Assembly: GCA_002751075.1 (NCBI GenBank)
Contig: NAOQ01000357.1
Location: 9,987-65,840 of the forward strand
Direction of reading: 5' to 3'
Length of the DNA: 55,854 nucleotides
Source of the DNA: Ichthyophonus hoferi
Taxonomy: Eukaryota; Opisthokonta; Ichthyosporea; Ichthyophonida; Ichthyophonidae
Shown here: positions 1 through 13,500 of the stretch, piece after piece
Position numbering within the stretch: the first letter of the stretch is position 1
Layout: each line of letters opens with the position of its first letter
Notes under the pieces: generated by a model
Told to the model about the DNA's origin: nothing
Database searches by the model: none
What the model saw: only the letters and a program-made list of their open reading frames with translations
Program-made: the position numbers and the translations under genes

Positions 1-3000
1 TCAGATTTAAGATGTTATTGAATATTTAAAGGTGCAATACTACATCAATGATAATAATAAATTGTATAAAAGATCATCAGGTACTAATCCTAATACTTGT
101 AGAAGCTGAAATACTTTAATGTTCCCCTTACATCCTCTCATACTGGTGAGAATATTATTTACTCATTGAGAGTTAGCTAGTTTTTAACAGACATTCATGA
201 ACTGAAGAGGGGCTAAAGCCTTGGTGAGGATGTCTGCTTTTTGGTCATGAATTGAGATTAGTTTAATGTCTAGATTCAGATTCCTAATAGCCTACTTGGT
301 GTAGTGGTACTTGGCATATATATGTTTGGTGTTCTTAATGATCTTATTGTTTTTTGAAATCTATATTATAGATTGATTGTCCTCATAGACAGGCACTGGA
401 CCTGTCTGAATACTAACACTCTCTAACACACTAGACGTCTATAAAATCTGATAAACTGCTGCACTGAGTGTGACATACTCAGCCTTTGTGTTGGATAAAG
501 CCACTATTGACTGTCTCTTGCTAAGCTATGACGCTGGTGCATCATTTAGAAATAGTATATACTCAATTGTTGACTTGCTGGTAGTCCTATCTCCTCCATA
601 GTGTGTATCTACATATGCTTTTAGTTTCTAAAAATAATTTGAGATAAACCAGCTCTATGTCTGAAAATATGTTGAGGTAGGCCATCACATGAAATACAAT
701 CTTCTAGTAAAATTGAGATGAATTTGATGCAAAACGCCTTAGACAACTAACTACAAAATCTATATCTGGCCTAGTCAATCAACATATCTATAGAAGGCAA
801 TCTAATGCTTTTTGGTATGCCTTGATACTTATTGTACTGTGGGGTTGATGCTGTGTCCTTGACTAAGTCTGACACACAGTTGGGAAGGATTGGGGACATG
901 GTTCACATAACACCTTCCATGTCATAAGATCTTAACAGCTCCTTAATGTACTCATTCTGGGTTAAGTGTATGAACCCTTGATTATCTTTCTGAAATTGAT
1001 ATTTCAGGTACTCTGTGGGGAGTCCCACCTCTTTAATTCCAAATTGCTCTTTTATGCTGCCAATTAGCCTTCTTGTAACGGCATTCTTATTAGAAACAAT
1101 TAACATGTCATCCATGTAGACACATATGACAAGAAAGTATGGTGTGCCATGTAATACAAATAGGCATAGGTTTACATTGGTTGGGAAAGGGTGCTGTTCA
1201 GTCAGGAATGTAGCTTAGGTATGCTGCCTGACTAATCCAGATTGCTTCAATCTGTATAACAATCTCTAAAGCTTGCACACCCCTTGCAGAAAGCCACAGT
1301 CTTCAAAATCATCTAGTTGATGCATGTAAATATCTTCTTCTAGTTTATCATTTAGGTAGGTTCTGATGATATCCAGTTGAGTGACCTCCAGGTTCCTTGA
1401 TGCTGTTAGGGCTTATGGTTGTCAAGGAACAAACTGGGGACTCCATGTTAAAATGTTCTATATTCTCCTGTTGTCAATTCCCCATCACTACAAGTCATGT
1501 CTTGTATTTAATGATATTCCTGTGGTTATCCTTCTTGATGCTGAAAACCCACAATGGTTTTAACACTGGTTCCCATTTTGGTTTATCTATAATTCTCCAT
1601 ATGTAATTAATTGTCAGACTAGACTTTCATCTTCTGTTGCATCACAGTCTCTCATTAAGGCATTAAAGGAAACTCATGGCTGCACAGACTGACTTGAGCA
1701 TAGCTTGATAGTTTGATTATATAGATTGGCTTCTGTGACTGAGATACCACATGTATTAAAATAGGGTCTGGTTAGTACCTCCAACCTGACCTAGTAGTGG
1801 AAGGAGCATACTTGCTTTTTCATGAAGATGTACCTATATCTTCAGTCTAGCTTATCTCCTCCTTATGTTCCTAACTCAAATTGTCCTCTAGCTCCTTGGG
1901 GAGATCCCTCTTGGATTACTCAATTGTCCTACTCCTAATTTTCTCACTCAACTCTCCTTGAGCTGACGTATTCTTCTGAGACTCCTTCACTGGAGATGGA
2001 TCTTTTTTTCTGAGTAAAGGGTTCATTTCCAGTTGTACTGGTGGCTTTGGTTCTTTCTACATGGGTGCTTATATCCTTGTGATCTGACAGAAGCTTTGGC
2101 TTTTTCAGCATAGGGAAAGCTTGTCTCTAGGAATTTTACATCCCTGCTGATTATTATCTGTTAAAGTATTATCGCCAGTATAAGCGTTTGATCAATTACT
2201 TCATGATATTTTACAAAAAAACACTTATTGGTTATATAACATTAAACCTCTAGATACTTAGAAGCTTCATAATGAGGTATCAATCAGTATCTGAGTTTTT
2301 AATTATTAATTAATAACAGATAAATCAATTACCTATTGTCTCTAATTATATTTAATTAGGATTAAAAGATTAGTACAGTTTTAGCATGTAAATTTACCAT
2401 AATTAGATAAGCAATGGTAATCTGAACAGTTGATCATCACCCTCAGTGATTGATGTAAAATACAAATCTGTCATTAATTGGATTAATGATGGTCAACACC
2501 TGATCAACTGGTATTGATTAGCAATCAAACAATTATATAACCAGCATTTACAGAGCTAGTTTAGATTCCAATTTTTGTTGACCAAAGGAAAATAAAAGAC
2601 TTACTCTATAAGTAAATAACTTTGTTAAAACATGAGTAATATAGAGAAACACCTAGGAGCTATCGCTCACTATAAGGAACATAAGGCTTCCAGCAATAAG
2701 TCAGGATCCGTTCCTCATGTAGAGAAGAAGAAGCAGTGTGTGTGACTCTCTAGAAATTTAAAGGTTGACAATCTGTCACTAGAGGCCCAGGATGTAAACA
2801 TGCACTCTGGTTCCAAAACGAATAGGGAAAAGGAACGTTCAACTCTGGATCAAGAAAGAGATTCCAATTATGACCATCCAGATCATGACATTATCTTTCT
2901 GGTCTTGTATCTAACAACCTCTATGTTTTCAGAGACCCTTGATATTCCAGCATCAATGCCTTTCATTCTCAAGGTGCCAAGTTGTTGGGATTCTTGTCCC

Positions 3001-4440
3001 TATATTAGCCTTTGCATCCATAAGCTATGAGTGAGTTGAAAGGTGTGGTCGATTATTGCCATAAGTCACATGGTATTGTCAATTTTGGTAGACACCTGGT
3101 TGGCAGCACAGCACATTCAAGATGAAAGCTGTTGTCTTAATGGCTTTATCTTACAGATTTTGAGGAAGATTAAGCTCTATTCTGGCATTTCTTATCATTG
3201 TAAACAACGTCTGGCTTATTCTTTCACTGAGCCCATTCTGTTCAGGATGATATGGGACAGAAGTTTGGTGATGGATGCTGAATTTCTCCAAGTAAAATGA
3301 AAATTGTGAATTTAAGTACTCAGTTCCATTGTCAGTTACCAGAGTGACCATAGGCCTGCCAAGCATGGCAATGGTATAGGTGTGATGCCTCTTGAAAACC
3401 TTAAATGTGGCCAATTTCTTCCTGAGTCAATACACTTTGACGTAGTTTGAGTATTCATTTGTGAAGGTTATCATATATTGAAAACCTGAGTAGGACCTAC
3501 ACAATGGGCCAGCTAAATTTGAATGTACGCTCTGAGTACTCTTGTAGCTCAGTCCATTCCCTCAGGGTAAGGAATCCTCTTGACTTCGGACATACTGCAG
3601 GTTCCACAGTCCATCTCCTTCTTGTTCAACACTATTGTTTGACATTGCCAATGGCAAGGGACCTGTTGGTTAGACTGGGATACATGAGCCTAGAATGAAA
3701 AATCTCATAATCCAATAGGCCTACTTGGGCTTCTGGTTCTTCAGTTTTGGCAAGGGAATTCTTCTCAACTACCATGTTTGTCTCCTGCTGGTGTGTAGAG
3801 GTTGGTCTTTTCCAACGGTTATTTCTCTTATCTCCTCTCGTTGGATCACTGGAGCGTTCAACCTGTATATGAGGTCATTCTTCTCTGTTCCTTGCATCAT
3901 GATTACTCCTTTCTGGAAGACTGTTACATGTCATTCTTGAACACAGTTGTGATCCCTTCTCTCTTCAAGGTCAGGATTGAGAATAGGCTTATGTTTAAAT
4001 CAGGGGGTTAACAGTACAATCTCCAATTTAATGGGAGTCACTGTTTTGCCTACTCTAGCGGCTAGCCATAAGCTGCCATATCTTAATACCATGCTCCTCT
4101 GTCCATTTTCCTAATGTACATAGGAAGTCCTTGGGGTGAAGGTGGTGAAGCCCTCTTTATGAATTAGAGGTGCCTTGAAAAACCACTGTCTAGCACAAAA
4201 CTCGCATTTGATTCTGCACCCTCAAAGTCCTCTTCATTTACGTAGTCTGTGGTTATGTATGAGGTATCCTCACCCACTGTGTGGGCTGCACTGTATTTCT
4301 TCTGTCCCTTCTTGTAGTTCAAAAAGTTGCCAGCCTCTCTGTTCCTTGGGTGATGGTTGGTTTTTTGTTCAGACATGGCGTCAAAATGTGTGTAGCTCTG
4401 ATGCAAGTTTTCTGGAATATGTTGCTACTTGATTGAATGA
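1..4440 (-). mobile_element. Ty1/Copia LTR retrotransposon fossil
   Basis: Recognisable Copia pieces lie on the minus strand in the family order. A gag-to-protease stretch with a degenerate aspartyl-protease active site is at about 4406-4160, and the integrase core with its DNGTEY and HHQTSVPYHPEQNG signatures is at about 3414-3151. A charged linker follows at about 2050-1850, the reverse transcriptase with its MDDM core at about 1130-900, and an RNase H tail containing AEYVTLSAA at about 510-440. The element is broken, with many interruptions (probably ten or more), and a foreign LTR-like segment sits between integrase and linker. The 3' end runs off the window and I could not define the 5' LTR, which should lie above about 4440. 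It looks old. Family assignment is firm; the outer limits are approximate. Confidence 0.9.
2235..2880 (+). mobile_element. nested LTR-like segment (copy A)
   Basis: About 400 bp (2235-2632) matches 18918-19382 over its whole length in the same orientation. Shared blocks include TTAAACCTCTA/TTGAACCTCTA near the left end, CTAATTATATTTAAT in the middle and AACTGGTATT plus CATAACCAGCA/TATAACCAGCA near the right end. The ends, T(A/G)TA(A/G)CATT and ACA, suggest an LTR. About 250 bp after it, 2632-2880, has a hydrophilic, coding-like character on the plus strand, as the start of a gag region would. It then abuts minus-strand Copia integrase, so this is an insertion into the older element. It is incomplete. 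The family is unknown. Confidence 0.6.
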
Positions 4441-5581
4441 ATCCAGAAACATACTATTTATGGATCATATAAAATTTAGACGTTATGCTTTAGTATCCTT
4501 TGGAGGGTCACTGGCAAAAGAAGTTTATTGATTATTGCAATGGTGATTGGACCATATATCTATAACTGTTCCCATACCATAATTAGAGTCATGATTATTA
4601 CTAGCACAATTGGCATTATTTTATAATAAGCGAAGCTACCTAGCCAAGAGTGATAGGATGTACAGGAAGCTGTTATGAATTAACTATTGGTAATGCTTCA
4701 ATCTAGTTGGCTATGCTTATATATTCAACAAAGTTAATCAAACACTAAGTTTACTACATTGTGTGATAATAGTTATGAGTTAACTTAATACTACCCTAAA
4801 TTAACTGGTATATATATTTATACATAATCATATATAAAGCTATGGTATTTACCTTTCTAATATAAGTACTCTCAAAGAATCCAAAGACATCACTTTTTTA
4901 AGGTGGTTCTGGGTATCATTTGATTGGTGTGATACCTACATCAGTGACATTATTGGTCTAGATTTTTAAAATCTCATGGTTATAATACCTGTAATTGTAA
5001 TATTTTTGATCGTAAGTTTTAAGTGAGATAGCGAGGGTTTCCTTTCCTGATACTGGCAGTGACAGAATGGCTGGGATGAGACACCGTGGTTTTCTTTATA
5101 ATAGCAGACAGAAGGTTTAATGACTTTGACTAAGGTATGACCCATTGGTTGTATTCATTGAGTATCTTAAATTCCTACAAAAAGATGCTTTGGAAGTATG
5201 TGTAATAAGGCAAGCAGACTTTCTGCCTCACAGAGACTAGAACCAATTAAAGGTTCAGGGTAGTCAGATAACCATCTGACTACCCTGCTCTGCTATTTAC
5301 AATGCTCCCCCCTTTTGCAATCATCAGATAGGGGTTTTTAGTTGGCTTCAGTGATAGTCCCCTAAGCAAACACTCTTCAGTGTATGTCACTCTTTATTAT
5401 ATGAAAGTACAATATATTCATTTTATATTAATAATCCCAGTTGATCGTTTTCCACTTCACTTTATTTACATTCAGACTTCTGATGGACCTTTCATATCCA
5501 CAACAATGCACAGGTTTTATTCATGACATATGCCACCCCAGTCTTACTATTGAAGGGATAGGTCCAATACTCATTCAATCA
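4441..5581. other. AT-rich spacer, no gene seen
   Basis: This stretch separates the Copia fossil from the 3' end of the TMEM30 gene. Its left part could contain the 5' LTR of the Copia element, but I found no matching second LTR in the window. I see no exon-like sequence. A minus-strand AATAAA (TTTATT at 5393-5398) lies about 185 bp beyond the TMEM30 stop and is a plausible polyadenylation signal for it. Confidence 0.5.
5393..5398 (-). terminator. candidate polyadenylation signal of TMEM30
   Basis: Reads AATAAA on the minus strand, about 185 bp downstream of the proposed TMEM30 stop. Position and motif fit; there is no transcript evidence. Confidence 0.4.
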
Positions 5582-8500
5582 TCAATCCCACGCAAGATAC
5601 TTGGAATCACCCAGTTGTCTGCAATGACGAACTCTGTCAATACTACTAATTCTAGAATCTCTACCGTGAAGGAAGGAGTGGAGGAAGGAGGCACAGTGAA
5701 AATGGTGTAAAACTACCAGACAGATATGTGTCTGGCTTTCCACATACCCATTCATTCAGAAGGTAACCACAGTGGCAGTATTACATATATCCACTTACCT
5801 AGGTGCTATAAGATGTTTCAATAGCAGTAGTAAAGCAATACAGACTGAGAGAGATCCCACCACTAAGTATCCCACGCCTAGAAAGGGATTTTTGTTGCCA
5901 AGAAAGGAGAGGGTGGCAAGAACCACCTTCTTACTTCCCTTAAACGAGTGTACAGGATAATCTAGATGTCAAGGATAATAATGCTTAACAAGGTAGCAGG
6001 AGGGAATGCAAGAGAAAATAAAGACAATCCGTGGGAGGGGGCGGGCAGGGGAGTGGGGAATTGTATACGTATTCCTTAGAAGCTATTACACAGTCACACT
6101 CAAATCTTCTAAACATGCACTCCATTCACCACTCCCACATCATTAGGATACTGTAGGTAATATTGAATTGGTATTGTCCCGCTTGCAGTCCCTTTCCTAA
6201 CACTTTACGATAGAGCTTTCGGAAAGTTGGTAGGGAAGCCACTCGCATCCACACTATCAAATCCTTGTTGGTGTAACCCTGCAGTACATTGAGGAAATAG
6301 AAAATATGTCATATGCATGCACATACACATATACCATGGTAGCACAGGTTGTACTGTGGAGAGCTAAAAAGAAAGTGTGGGCTCACTCTGCATCAACCAC
6401 ATCCATATGCAACAAGTCACTTAACCGTGTCACTCTGCATCAACCACATCCATATGCAACAAGTCACTTAACCGTGTCACTATAGCAAGAGGCCAGGGGG
6501 GAGAGGAAGTACCTGGGTCAGCTCAGGGTAAATCTCCACCTGAGGGAAGTTAGTAACATTATGGGTCCAGGAGGGGGGGGAGACAGTGCGATCAAAGCTG
6601 CGGGGGTTCTTGAACACGTGACTAGCATCAGAAGGCCATGTGATGCTATTGGCTGTCAAGGGAACACCCAATAGGGAGATAGTATCTGAGTAGGGCGGTG
6701 AGGGGTTAGACATGTCACCCAATAGCCTTAATGGTAGATCATACCATTCACCACACAGGCAGACAGCTACAGCACTGTCCCACCATACCAGTAAGTATAG
6801 AGATGGTACTGAGGGACCTGTCACTATGGGAGGACTCCATTGGACAGGATGGGATAGAACCATAGTTGATGCACTCACTTATAATAGGAGAAAAGGCAAC
6901 CAAACCAATCCATAACCATGAACTTCACAGTGACCAGTAGAGGGGTAGGATTAGCCAATACAAGAAGACATAGAAGATTACACGAACAGCAGTCCCTTCT
7001 ACCTTTTCCCTCATAGGCTAAAATCTCACCACTTAATAACTCCTTGTAGGAGGAAGCTTATTGGTCAACACAGGGTTGTGAAATACCCCTACCACCAGAA
7101 GACATTACAAGTGAATACAAAGGATAATAGGGAACAGCAACACATAAAGGAAAGAAACCCTGTAGGGTAGGGAGGGGTGGTTGGCTGCAGCATTGGGTAT
7201 AAGACAGTACTATTGTAAAAGCTGCATTTCCATTGTTTTCTTTATTTAATATTTTTCTAGCTCTCTTTCTATTGTCCCGTTCCTATCATTTTAGATTTGA
7301 AGTCATCCATATTATAAGTAAACTCTTACTTACAGGGTCACACACATTAACATAGAGCCAGGATACTAGGCGATCAAAGGGGGTTATGAGAGGTACATAC
7401 CATTAAACATACTATTGGCAATAAACCCACAGGGGGCAATAGGTACACCATTCAATTCCCTCAATGGGTTGCATGATTTAAGATTACCGTCTTCACCAGT
7501 AAGCTGTGCATCATTACGTGACCTGACATAGCGGCGATGGTTCTGATGGTATTGGTCAAGCTCATAGTACAGGTAGACCTGTATAGGATGGATGGAAGGA
7601 ATTGGTCCATCTCATCATCCAATCATATGGTTTCACCTTACTGCCTATTGGCCTCCTTCTATAGTCTAACTAGAAGCTCTCACAAATACCATGCAGACTT
7701 ACTACCTCTAACCCTCCCTCTTAAATACAACACACCTAGACACATGTACTGGAACCACAAAGCAGGCATATTTAAAATAGCATTCAAGTGTGACCCTATA
7801 TATATATATATATATATGCATTAATGCATACATAAGAATGGACCCATTATTGGTTAGTGTAAGAAACTCATTAGGGATTAGGGACAGAGGGTAGGAATAG
7901 GACAGGAACGAAGGGCTGAGATAGCGCTAGGATAGTGTAATAGAGATAAGATAGATAGTATAGAGATAAGATAGAGATGGCATAGATATAGTATAGAGAT
8001 AGTCGAGGGCTATCTACCTGGTCTGTAAAGGTCTCCTTTAAATCGAAAGTAAGTAAGCACTGGCAGTTGGCGGTGGCGGGCGACACAGATTTAATCACAT
8101 CAATGCACAGCTGGCCAGGGTAATTGGATGATTGACAGTTGGTGTAATCCAATGTGAACTCTTTTACCTGGAGGACCAGGGAGTGGCTGGTAGTGAGAAG
8201 ATAGCAAGGTAGGGGAGGTGGGGGAGATGGGTATAGCTATGCATACATCATGTCTTTCTCAACCTACTATCTCATTAATCCTTACCCACCCCCCTTGATA
8301 TAAAGAATAGTGTGTCTGGCTAGAGTAATAACTCCCGGCGGAATACAGCTACTTCCATGTATACTCTGTAGTTATTAGGGCGGCCATAACTGAGCCCTCT
8401 ATTATTCTCCTTCCAAAAACAAATAGGTAAACACATAGAATATTTAGTGGTAAATGCAGAGAGTTTAGTATAGAAAGAGATATAGCATGATAGGATAACC

Positions 8501-9621
8501 AACCATAGAGCAAGAGAGAAAGATATGAAGTATATAGAATGACCCAGTAAAGAGAAGGGTAGATGTAGTAGGTATTGTCATACATACTCTGGCATCAAAG
8601 GTGAAGAATACCACCCCCAAGGGAATATAGATAAGACCTATAAGGAAGAGTACTGGAAGCACTGTCTTTGGCATCAATACTGGTTGCCATGAACTCAGTT
8701 TTTGTTGCCAGAAAGGAATATCTGGGGGCAGACCATAGAGTTAGATAGGGAGAAGTACAGAAAGACACATACGTTACATAATACAGACGGAAATGGTAAT
8801 AACAACCCAACCTATCAGAAATCAAAATTAGAATATACGTGGTTTCCTAATAAAAATAAGAGATGTAGATAATAAAAACTAGCAAAACAGACCAATTAGA
8901 AACAGTGAGTTAAATACCAATGCGTCCGGATAATAGATAGCAATAACCTACACACACCATAGTATACACTAGTTGTGACCTATATCTAACCCTACAGGCT
9001 CTCTCCTATAGGGTTAGTAGGAAGTCAAATGGAATACAATACAAGGTATTAAAGATATATGGTAGGAATCACGAAACGCTCTGTCAATAATAACATGGCC
9101 TATGACAACATGGCCAGATGGCCAGTGTTAAACTACACCTAGACAAGACCTAGATAGCAAGGGTAGTCTAACCGTATTACCATGTACACCTACAGGTACC
9201 TTCTTTTAACTTATGTATAAATCCACCAAAGCAAGCAGATATATATTCCAAAAGACATTGCAAAACAAACACCCCCCACCATAAGGACACACACAGGTAT
9301 GCATAACTTCTACCAGCCCCAGGAGATATGTAATAATATTTACCTATAGTTTCCTATCACCACAGAACCATGCCTAGAAGCGAAAAACCAAAAAAGTCAA
9401 TATTTAGACCAGCCATATCCCAGAGTAATACAGTAATACCATTCCTACCGCACTTTACTATCTACTATTTCCCCAGTGTGAACTACTCAGTCAGTAGTCT
9501 GATCTGTCCCCCTCCCTCCTCCACCGTAAACACTTGGTATAACAAAGTAAAAACCAAAGTAACCACACTCACTTATGGGTCTTTTGGATTCGACTACGGT
9601 CCCTTTTTTCTTTCGTGCCAT
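5582..9621 (-). CDS. TMEM30: CDC50/TMEM30 family P4-ATPase flippase subunit
   Basis: This is the beta subunit of P4-ATPase phospholipid flippases, needed for their exit from the ER and for flipping aminophospholipids across plasma and endosomal membranes. There are eight exons: 9621-9573, 8721-8588, 8167-8018, 7578-7401, 6685-6513, 6278-6152, 5961-5799 and 5660-5582. The product is 350 aa, against about 360 in animals. An N-terminal basic stretch is followed by the [10 protein letters not shown] block and TM1 ([19 protein letters not shown]). The large loop has the cysteines, [29 protein letters not shown] and NITYNYPVHSF. TM2 follows NKNPFLG. All phases agree. The last exon has no clear homology and is chosen from its pyrimidine tract and phase. 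The gene is divergent from POLK, sharing a CCAAT-rich spacer. A 42-45 bp possible cassette exon lies in intron 2. Confidence 0.95.
6384..6477. repeat. perfect 47-bp tandem duplication
   Basis: Positions 6384-6430 and 6431-6477 are identical, base for base, in two head-to-tail copies. It lies inside the TMEM30 intron between the exons ending at 6513 and starting at 6278. Perfect identity suggests a recent event or polymorphism. Confidence 0.95.
7797..7817. repeat. (TA)n microsatellite
   Basis: Uninterrupted TA dinucleotide run of about ten units in a TMEM30 intron. Confidence 0.9.
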
Positions 9622-10532
9622 AGTGGAGTTAGGAAGATATAAAAAAGTAGAAGGGAGATTATAGGAGAAGGGAGATTATCTTGTATAAAGCACAAACACT
9701 AAACAAGGAGGTATAGATGGAATCTGGTATGACAGCTCTATTGCAGGAAGACTATGGCCTTGATGCCCTACGCTACGTTATTGAAAACTGCGCCTTACAC
9801 CTTATACCATTATCGGCACTATTTCGCAACCTCTATTATCTTATCCTACTATATATTATATATTATATACTATATACTATATAATACTCTATGCAATATA
9901 TTGCCAAAACTGTTGTACTCAAGGAATTAACTGTAGTCATAGATTAACCAATGGTATAACGAATAGATCACTATAGCCAATGACCTGTAATAAAGTACAT
10001 ATTAGTTCTTACCTATTGGCTAGATAAGTTGAGTGAATTCTATTACATATTATAGCCAATCATTTATTGTTTCTTTTTGCTTTTAAATCACAAATTTAGT
10101 GTCCTATTGGCTATATCTAGATAAACCAATTAGCACCTAGTATTTTGGATAAAGTACTTCGTTCTACTTGGCGGCCAAGTGAAAAGGCGCCACAAGTAAA
10201 CTAGTAGAGGAAGAGAGAAAGAAAAAGAGAGAGGATATAGTGTGTACCTAAGAGGGAATAGGAAAGGGCCTAACAATACACAACAACAGTAACACCACCC
10301 TAATATTATTAATATATAGACAGACAGAGCCTGCACACCACAAAGCTAAAACAAAGGTTGATGGTATGAGGGATAATAAACTACACCTTTAATAACCTGC
10401 TGTGTTGACTTATTTATACTCTGTGACATAGATTTTTATATAAAAAGGCCACTTAGTCGAAGGGATTTAACGAGGGATCTACTAGAAGGTGTGACTGCAG
10501 TACTCTAGATAATAGTAATAGTTATAGGGGAT
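9622..10532. promoter_or_regulatory. bidirectional promoter region of TMEM30 and POLK, six CCAAT boxes
   Basis: This 911-bp spacer lies between the divergent start codons of TMEM30 (minus) and POLK (plus). Within 183 bp it has six CCAAT or ATTGG pentamers: 9948-9952, 9977-9981, 10015-10019, 10056-10060, 10106-10110 and 10126-10130. Several extend to (A/G)(A/G)CCAAT, the core bound by NF-Y in animals. A TA-rich stretch is at about 9848-9890. Given the base composition, fewer than one such pentamer would be expected in this length. The bidirectional promoter role is inferred from gene orientation and motif density. Confidence 0.55.
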
Positions 10533-13500
10533 ATGGAGGATGAGGTAGACTGGAAGGAGACAGACTGGCTTGATAGCAAAGGGGGGGACACGGAGGTTAG
10601 CTATATAGAAGAGGCACAAGGGTGGGGAGATGCAGTGGATACAGTAGAGGAGGGCGAAGAACCTGAAAGGGGCGGCGAAGGCGCATCCAATGCAAGTAGT
10701 GATGACCAGAGAGTAGGGAAGAAGGCCATCTTGTCGAGAATATCACTAAACCCATATAAGGCAGGACTGAATGGGTTTGATAAGAATAAGATCGATGCTA
10801 TTATATATGAAACTTCGAAAAACACTCCATACTTTAAGAATGAAGAGAAAAAGGCTGAACGAGTGTATAATAAGACGGTAGGGGGAGGGGGTGATGAGGG
10901 GCTAGGGGTGAATATTCCCTCTTGATTTGGCTGTTTGTTTGTTTAATTCTGTATCTAGTTATAGGGCAGTCCGGGTATTTTATAATGTTGGCAATGATCC
11001 TAGGCCTGTTCTATTCTATTCTATTCCCTTGTATTATGAGGCCTATATATACACCTCCCCTCCCCTTGATATACAGTGATGCATCCAAGGGCTAGTCACC
11101 TACTCACCTTTACCATTTTCTTTATCCAATAACTATTCACCATTATATTTTATTTCTAATGACGCTCACTAGATACTAATGGTTATTAATTTACCTTTAT
11201 TCAGGCTATTCTTCTACAGCGTCTTGACGTCCTCCGTGCTACTGGTGCCCTCACCTCCCCTTCCCTTGTAGACAAGGTGGACCGCCATGTTATAGCTCTA
11301 GAAGCAGAGAGGGACCTGACGTAGGTGGGGGAGGGGGAGGAGGCGGGAGGGATAATGTATATATAGCTATATTATAGGTGACAAGGCATACATATTCAGA
11401 TCTCACATCACAATCTACCTCTATGTTGTTATGCATGTCTGGACTCACTGCAACATATACCTCATACCTGGGTAGGTACTTATAGTTATATCTATAGGCT
11501 AGCCCAAATTAGCATATATATGTATATACACACCGAGTACTTCCTGTCATTCCCCCCTTCCCACGCTTTCTTGCCTACCGTTACCACCCTCTGTATCATT
11601 GGCTCTAACTTGCATGGTACATGGTGCTTGGTAATCCAATCACATCCACAGGCACGCGTGTGTTCATGTAGACATGGATGCCTTTTTTGCCTCGGTGGAG
11701 ATGAGAGACAACCCTGCCCTGAAAGATAAGCCGTAAGTGCCCAAGGAGGGAGGAGAGAGAAGGAGGGGAGAAGAGAAGGGGTCCGTCAGGGGGTGGAAGA
11801 GAGTTGGTTAGAGTATTGGCTAGACATATTCTCACGAACCAATGGGCGTATTGGGGGCTTATTATAAACAAGTGGAGGTGGGTGGGGTCTATGACTAATA
11901 TTCGGGGGGGTCTAGGATGGCAGTAGGAGGGATGTCCATGCTTAGTACAGCCAACTACAAGGCTAGACAGTACGGGGTGAGAAGTGCCATGCCTGGCTAT
12001 ATAGCCCTTAAGCTCTGCCCTCATCTGATTATGGTCCCCCAACACTTCCCCAAGTACACGTCACCCCCTGTATAAATATATGTATATATAACAATATGTA
12101 GGCCTAAAGGCTGCATGTAAGGGCCTATGCCCACTAGACTGCCTACCTCTCTCTATATCTATCATCTATGTATCTATAGATTATGTATAATCATACTACC
12201 TACCTATATCCACACATCCATGTATGTGTGCCATTACCTAATACCCCTGATACTACTTATATAGAGAACTCTACTAGGGATGGGTTAGCATTATAGTAGC
12301 CATAAGTAGGGTAGGAAAGGGGACCCCTACCAATAGGTATGTTTTATATACTAGGTCCTCTACCAATAGGTGTGTCTATATACTAGGACTCTGACCCTAT
12401 TCCCTCCTATGCTGTAGCTGACACTGGGGTATTGCAGGTATAAGGAAGTGAGTAGGCGGGTGGGGGAGATCCTGGCCAAGTATGACCCTGACTATGAAGC
12501 CACCAGTCTGGACGAGGCCTATCTTGACATTACAGATTATATAATACATTCCGCACAGTCTGCAGGTTGGTACTGGGGAGACCGTCACAGTAAGGTGGAT
12601 GGGTGCATATATATACACATTGGAATAATACTGGACCATGCAGGCATATAGGGCTATATATCCATACATGCATGCATAGATATGCTTAACGTATACTAAG
12701 ATGGGCAATGGGAATGAGTTGCTCACATTTATTTACCAACAAATGAGCCTTTATAATGCACGGCAATGCATGCCTCATAATAACATAAGGCCAACAATGT
12801 AGAGGAGGTGGTGACGGAGATACGAAGGAAGGTAGAGGAAAAGACCCAGTTGACTATGAGTGCGGGGATTGCTGCTAACTATCGACTGGCTAAGGTGGGG
12901 CTGTCCCCTTATCTTATTGGTGCCCTGGAAAGATAGGCAAGGAGAATGATGCAATAGATGTCCTGCAATGCTATTGGGCTAATTTTATACTATTTTTCTC
13001 ACTACCATACCAACCACCTCCTTTCCTTTCCCATGAATGGGTGCCTTCCATATCCCCCACCCTGTGTGCTATAGTAGTCTGCTATCCTATATTCAGGCCT
13101 ACATGTATGCTTTAAACATATATGTTTTAAATCCTTACTCTGCCCCCACCCAGGTGTGTAGCGACCTTAACAAACCCAATGGCCAGTACAGTCTGCCTCG
13201 TGACCGACAATCAGTGATCGACTTTGTGAACACCCTACCAATTAGGAAAGCGGGAGGAATAGGCAAAGTTACAGAGCAGATCTTATTGGCCCTAGGGATT
13301 ACACAGTGCGGCCACCTGGTAGGTAGATAATCATATATACATCATATATATCTTGCACGTGCTATCACAGCCCTGATTGCCAGGAGGTTACTATGTACAT
13401 ACATATACTGGCCATTGTATTGGTCATAGCACCCATTGTCCTCCCTCTTATCTTATCACTTGCCTTATTAGCTAATGAGCACTCCTTTCCTTTTACCTAC

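Noticed and set aside
6712-6915. Plus-strand frame of 67 codons.
   Set aside because: It lies opposite the TMEM30 intron above exon 6685-6513; composition and homology support only the minus-strand gene.
7334-7365. A 32-bp segment in the TMEM30 intron, bounded by AG and GTAAGT, fits phase and encodes a plausible hydrophobic decapeptide.
   Set aside because: Joining exon 7578-7401 directly to 6685-6513 gives the conserved ANSMFND-T continuation, whereas including this segment breaks both the motif and the downstream phase.
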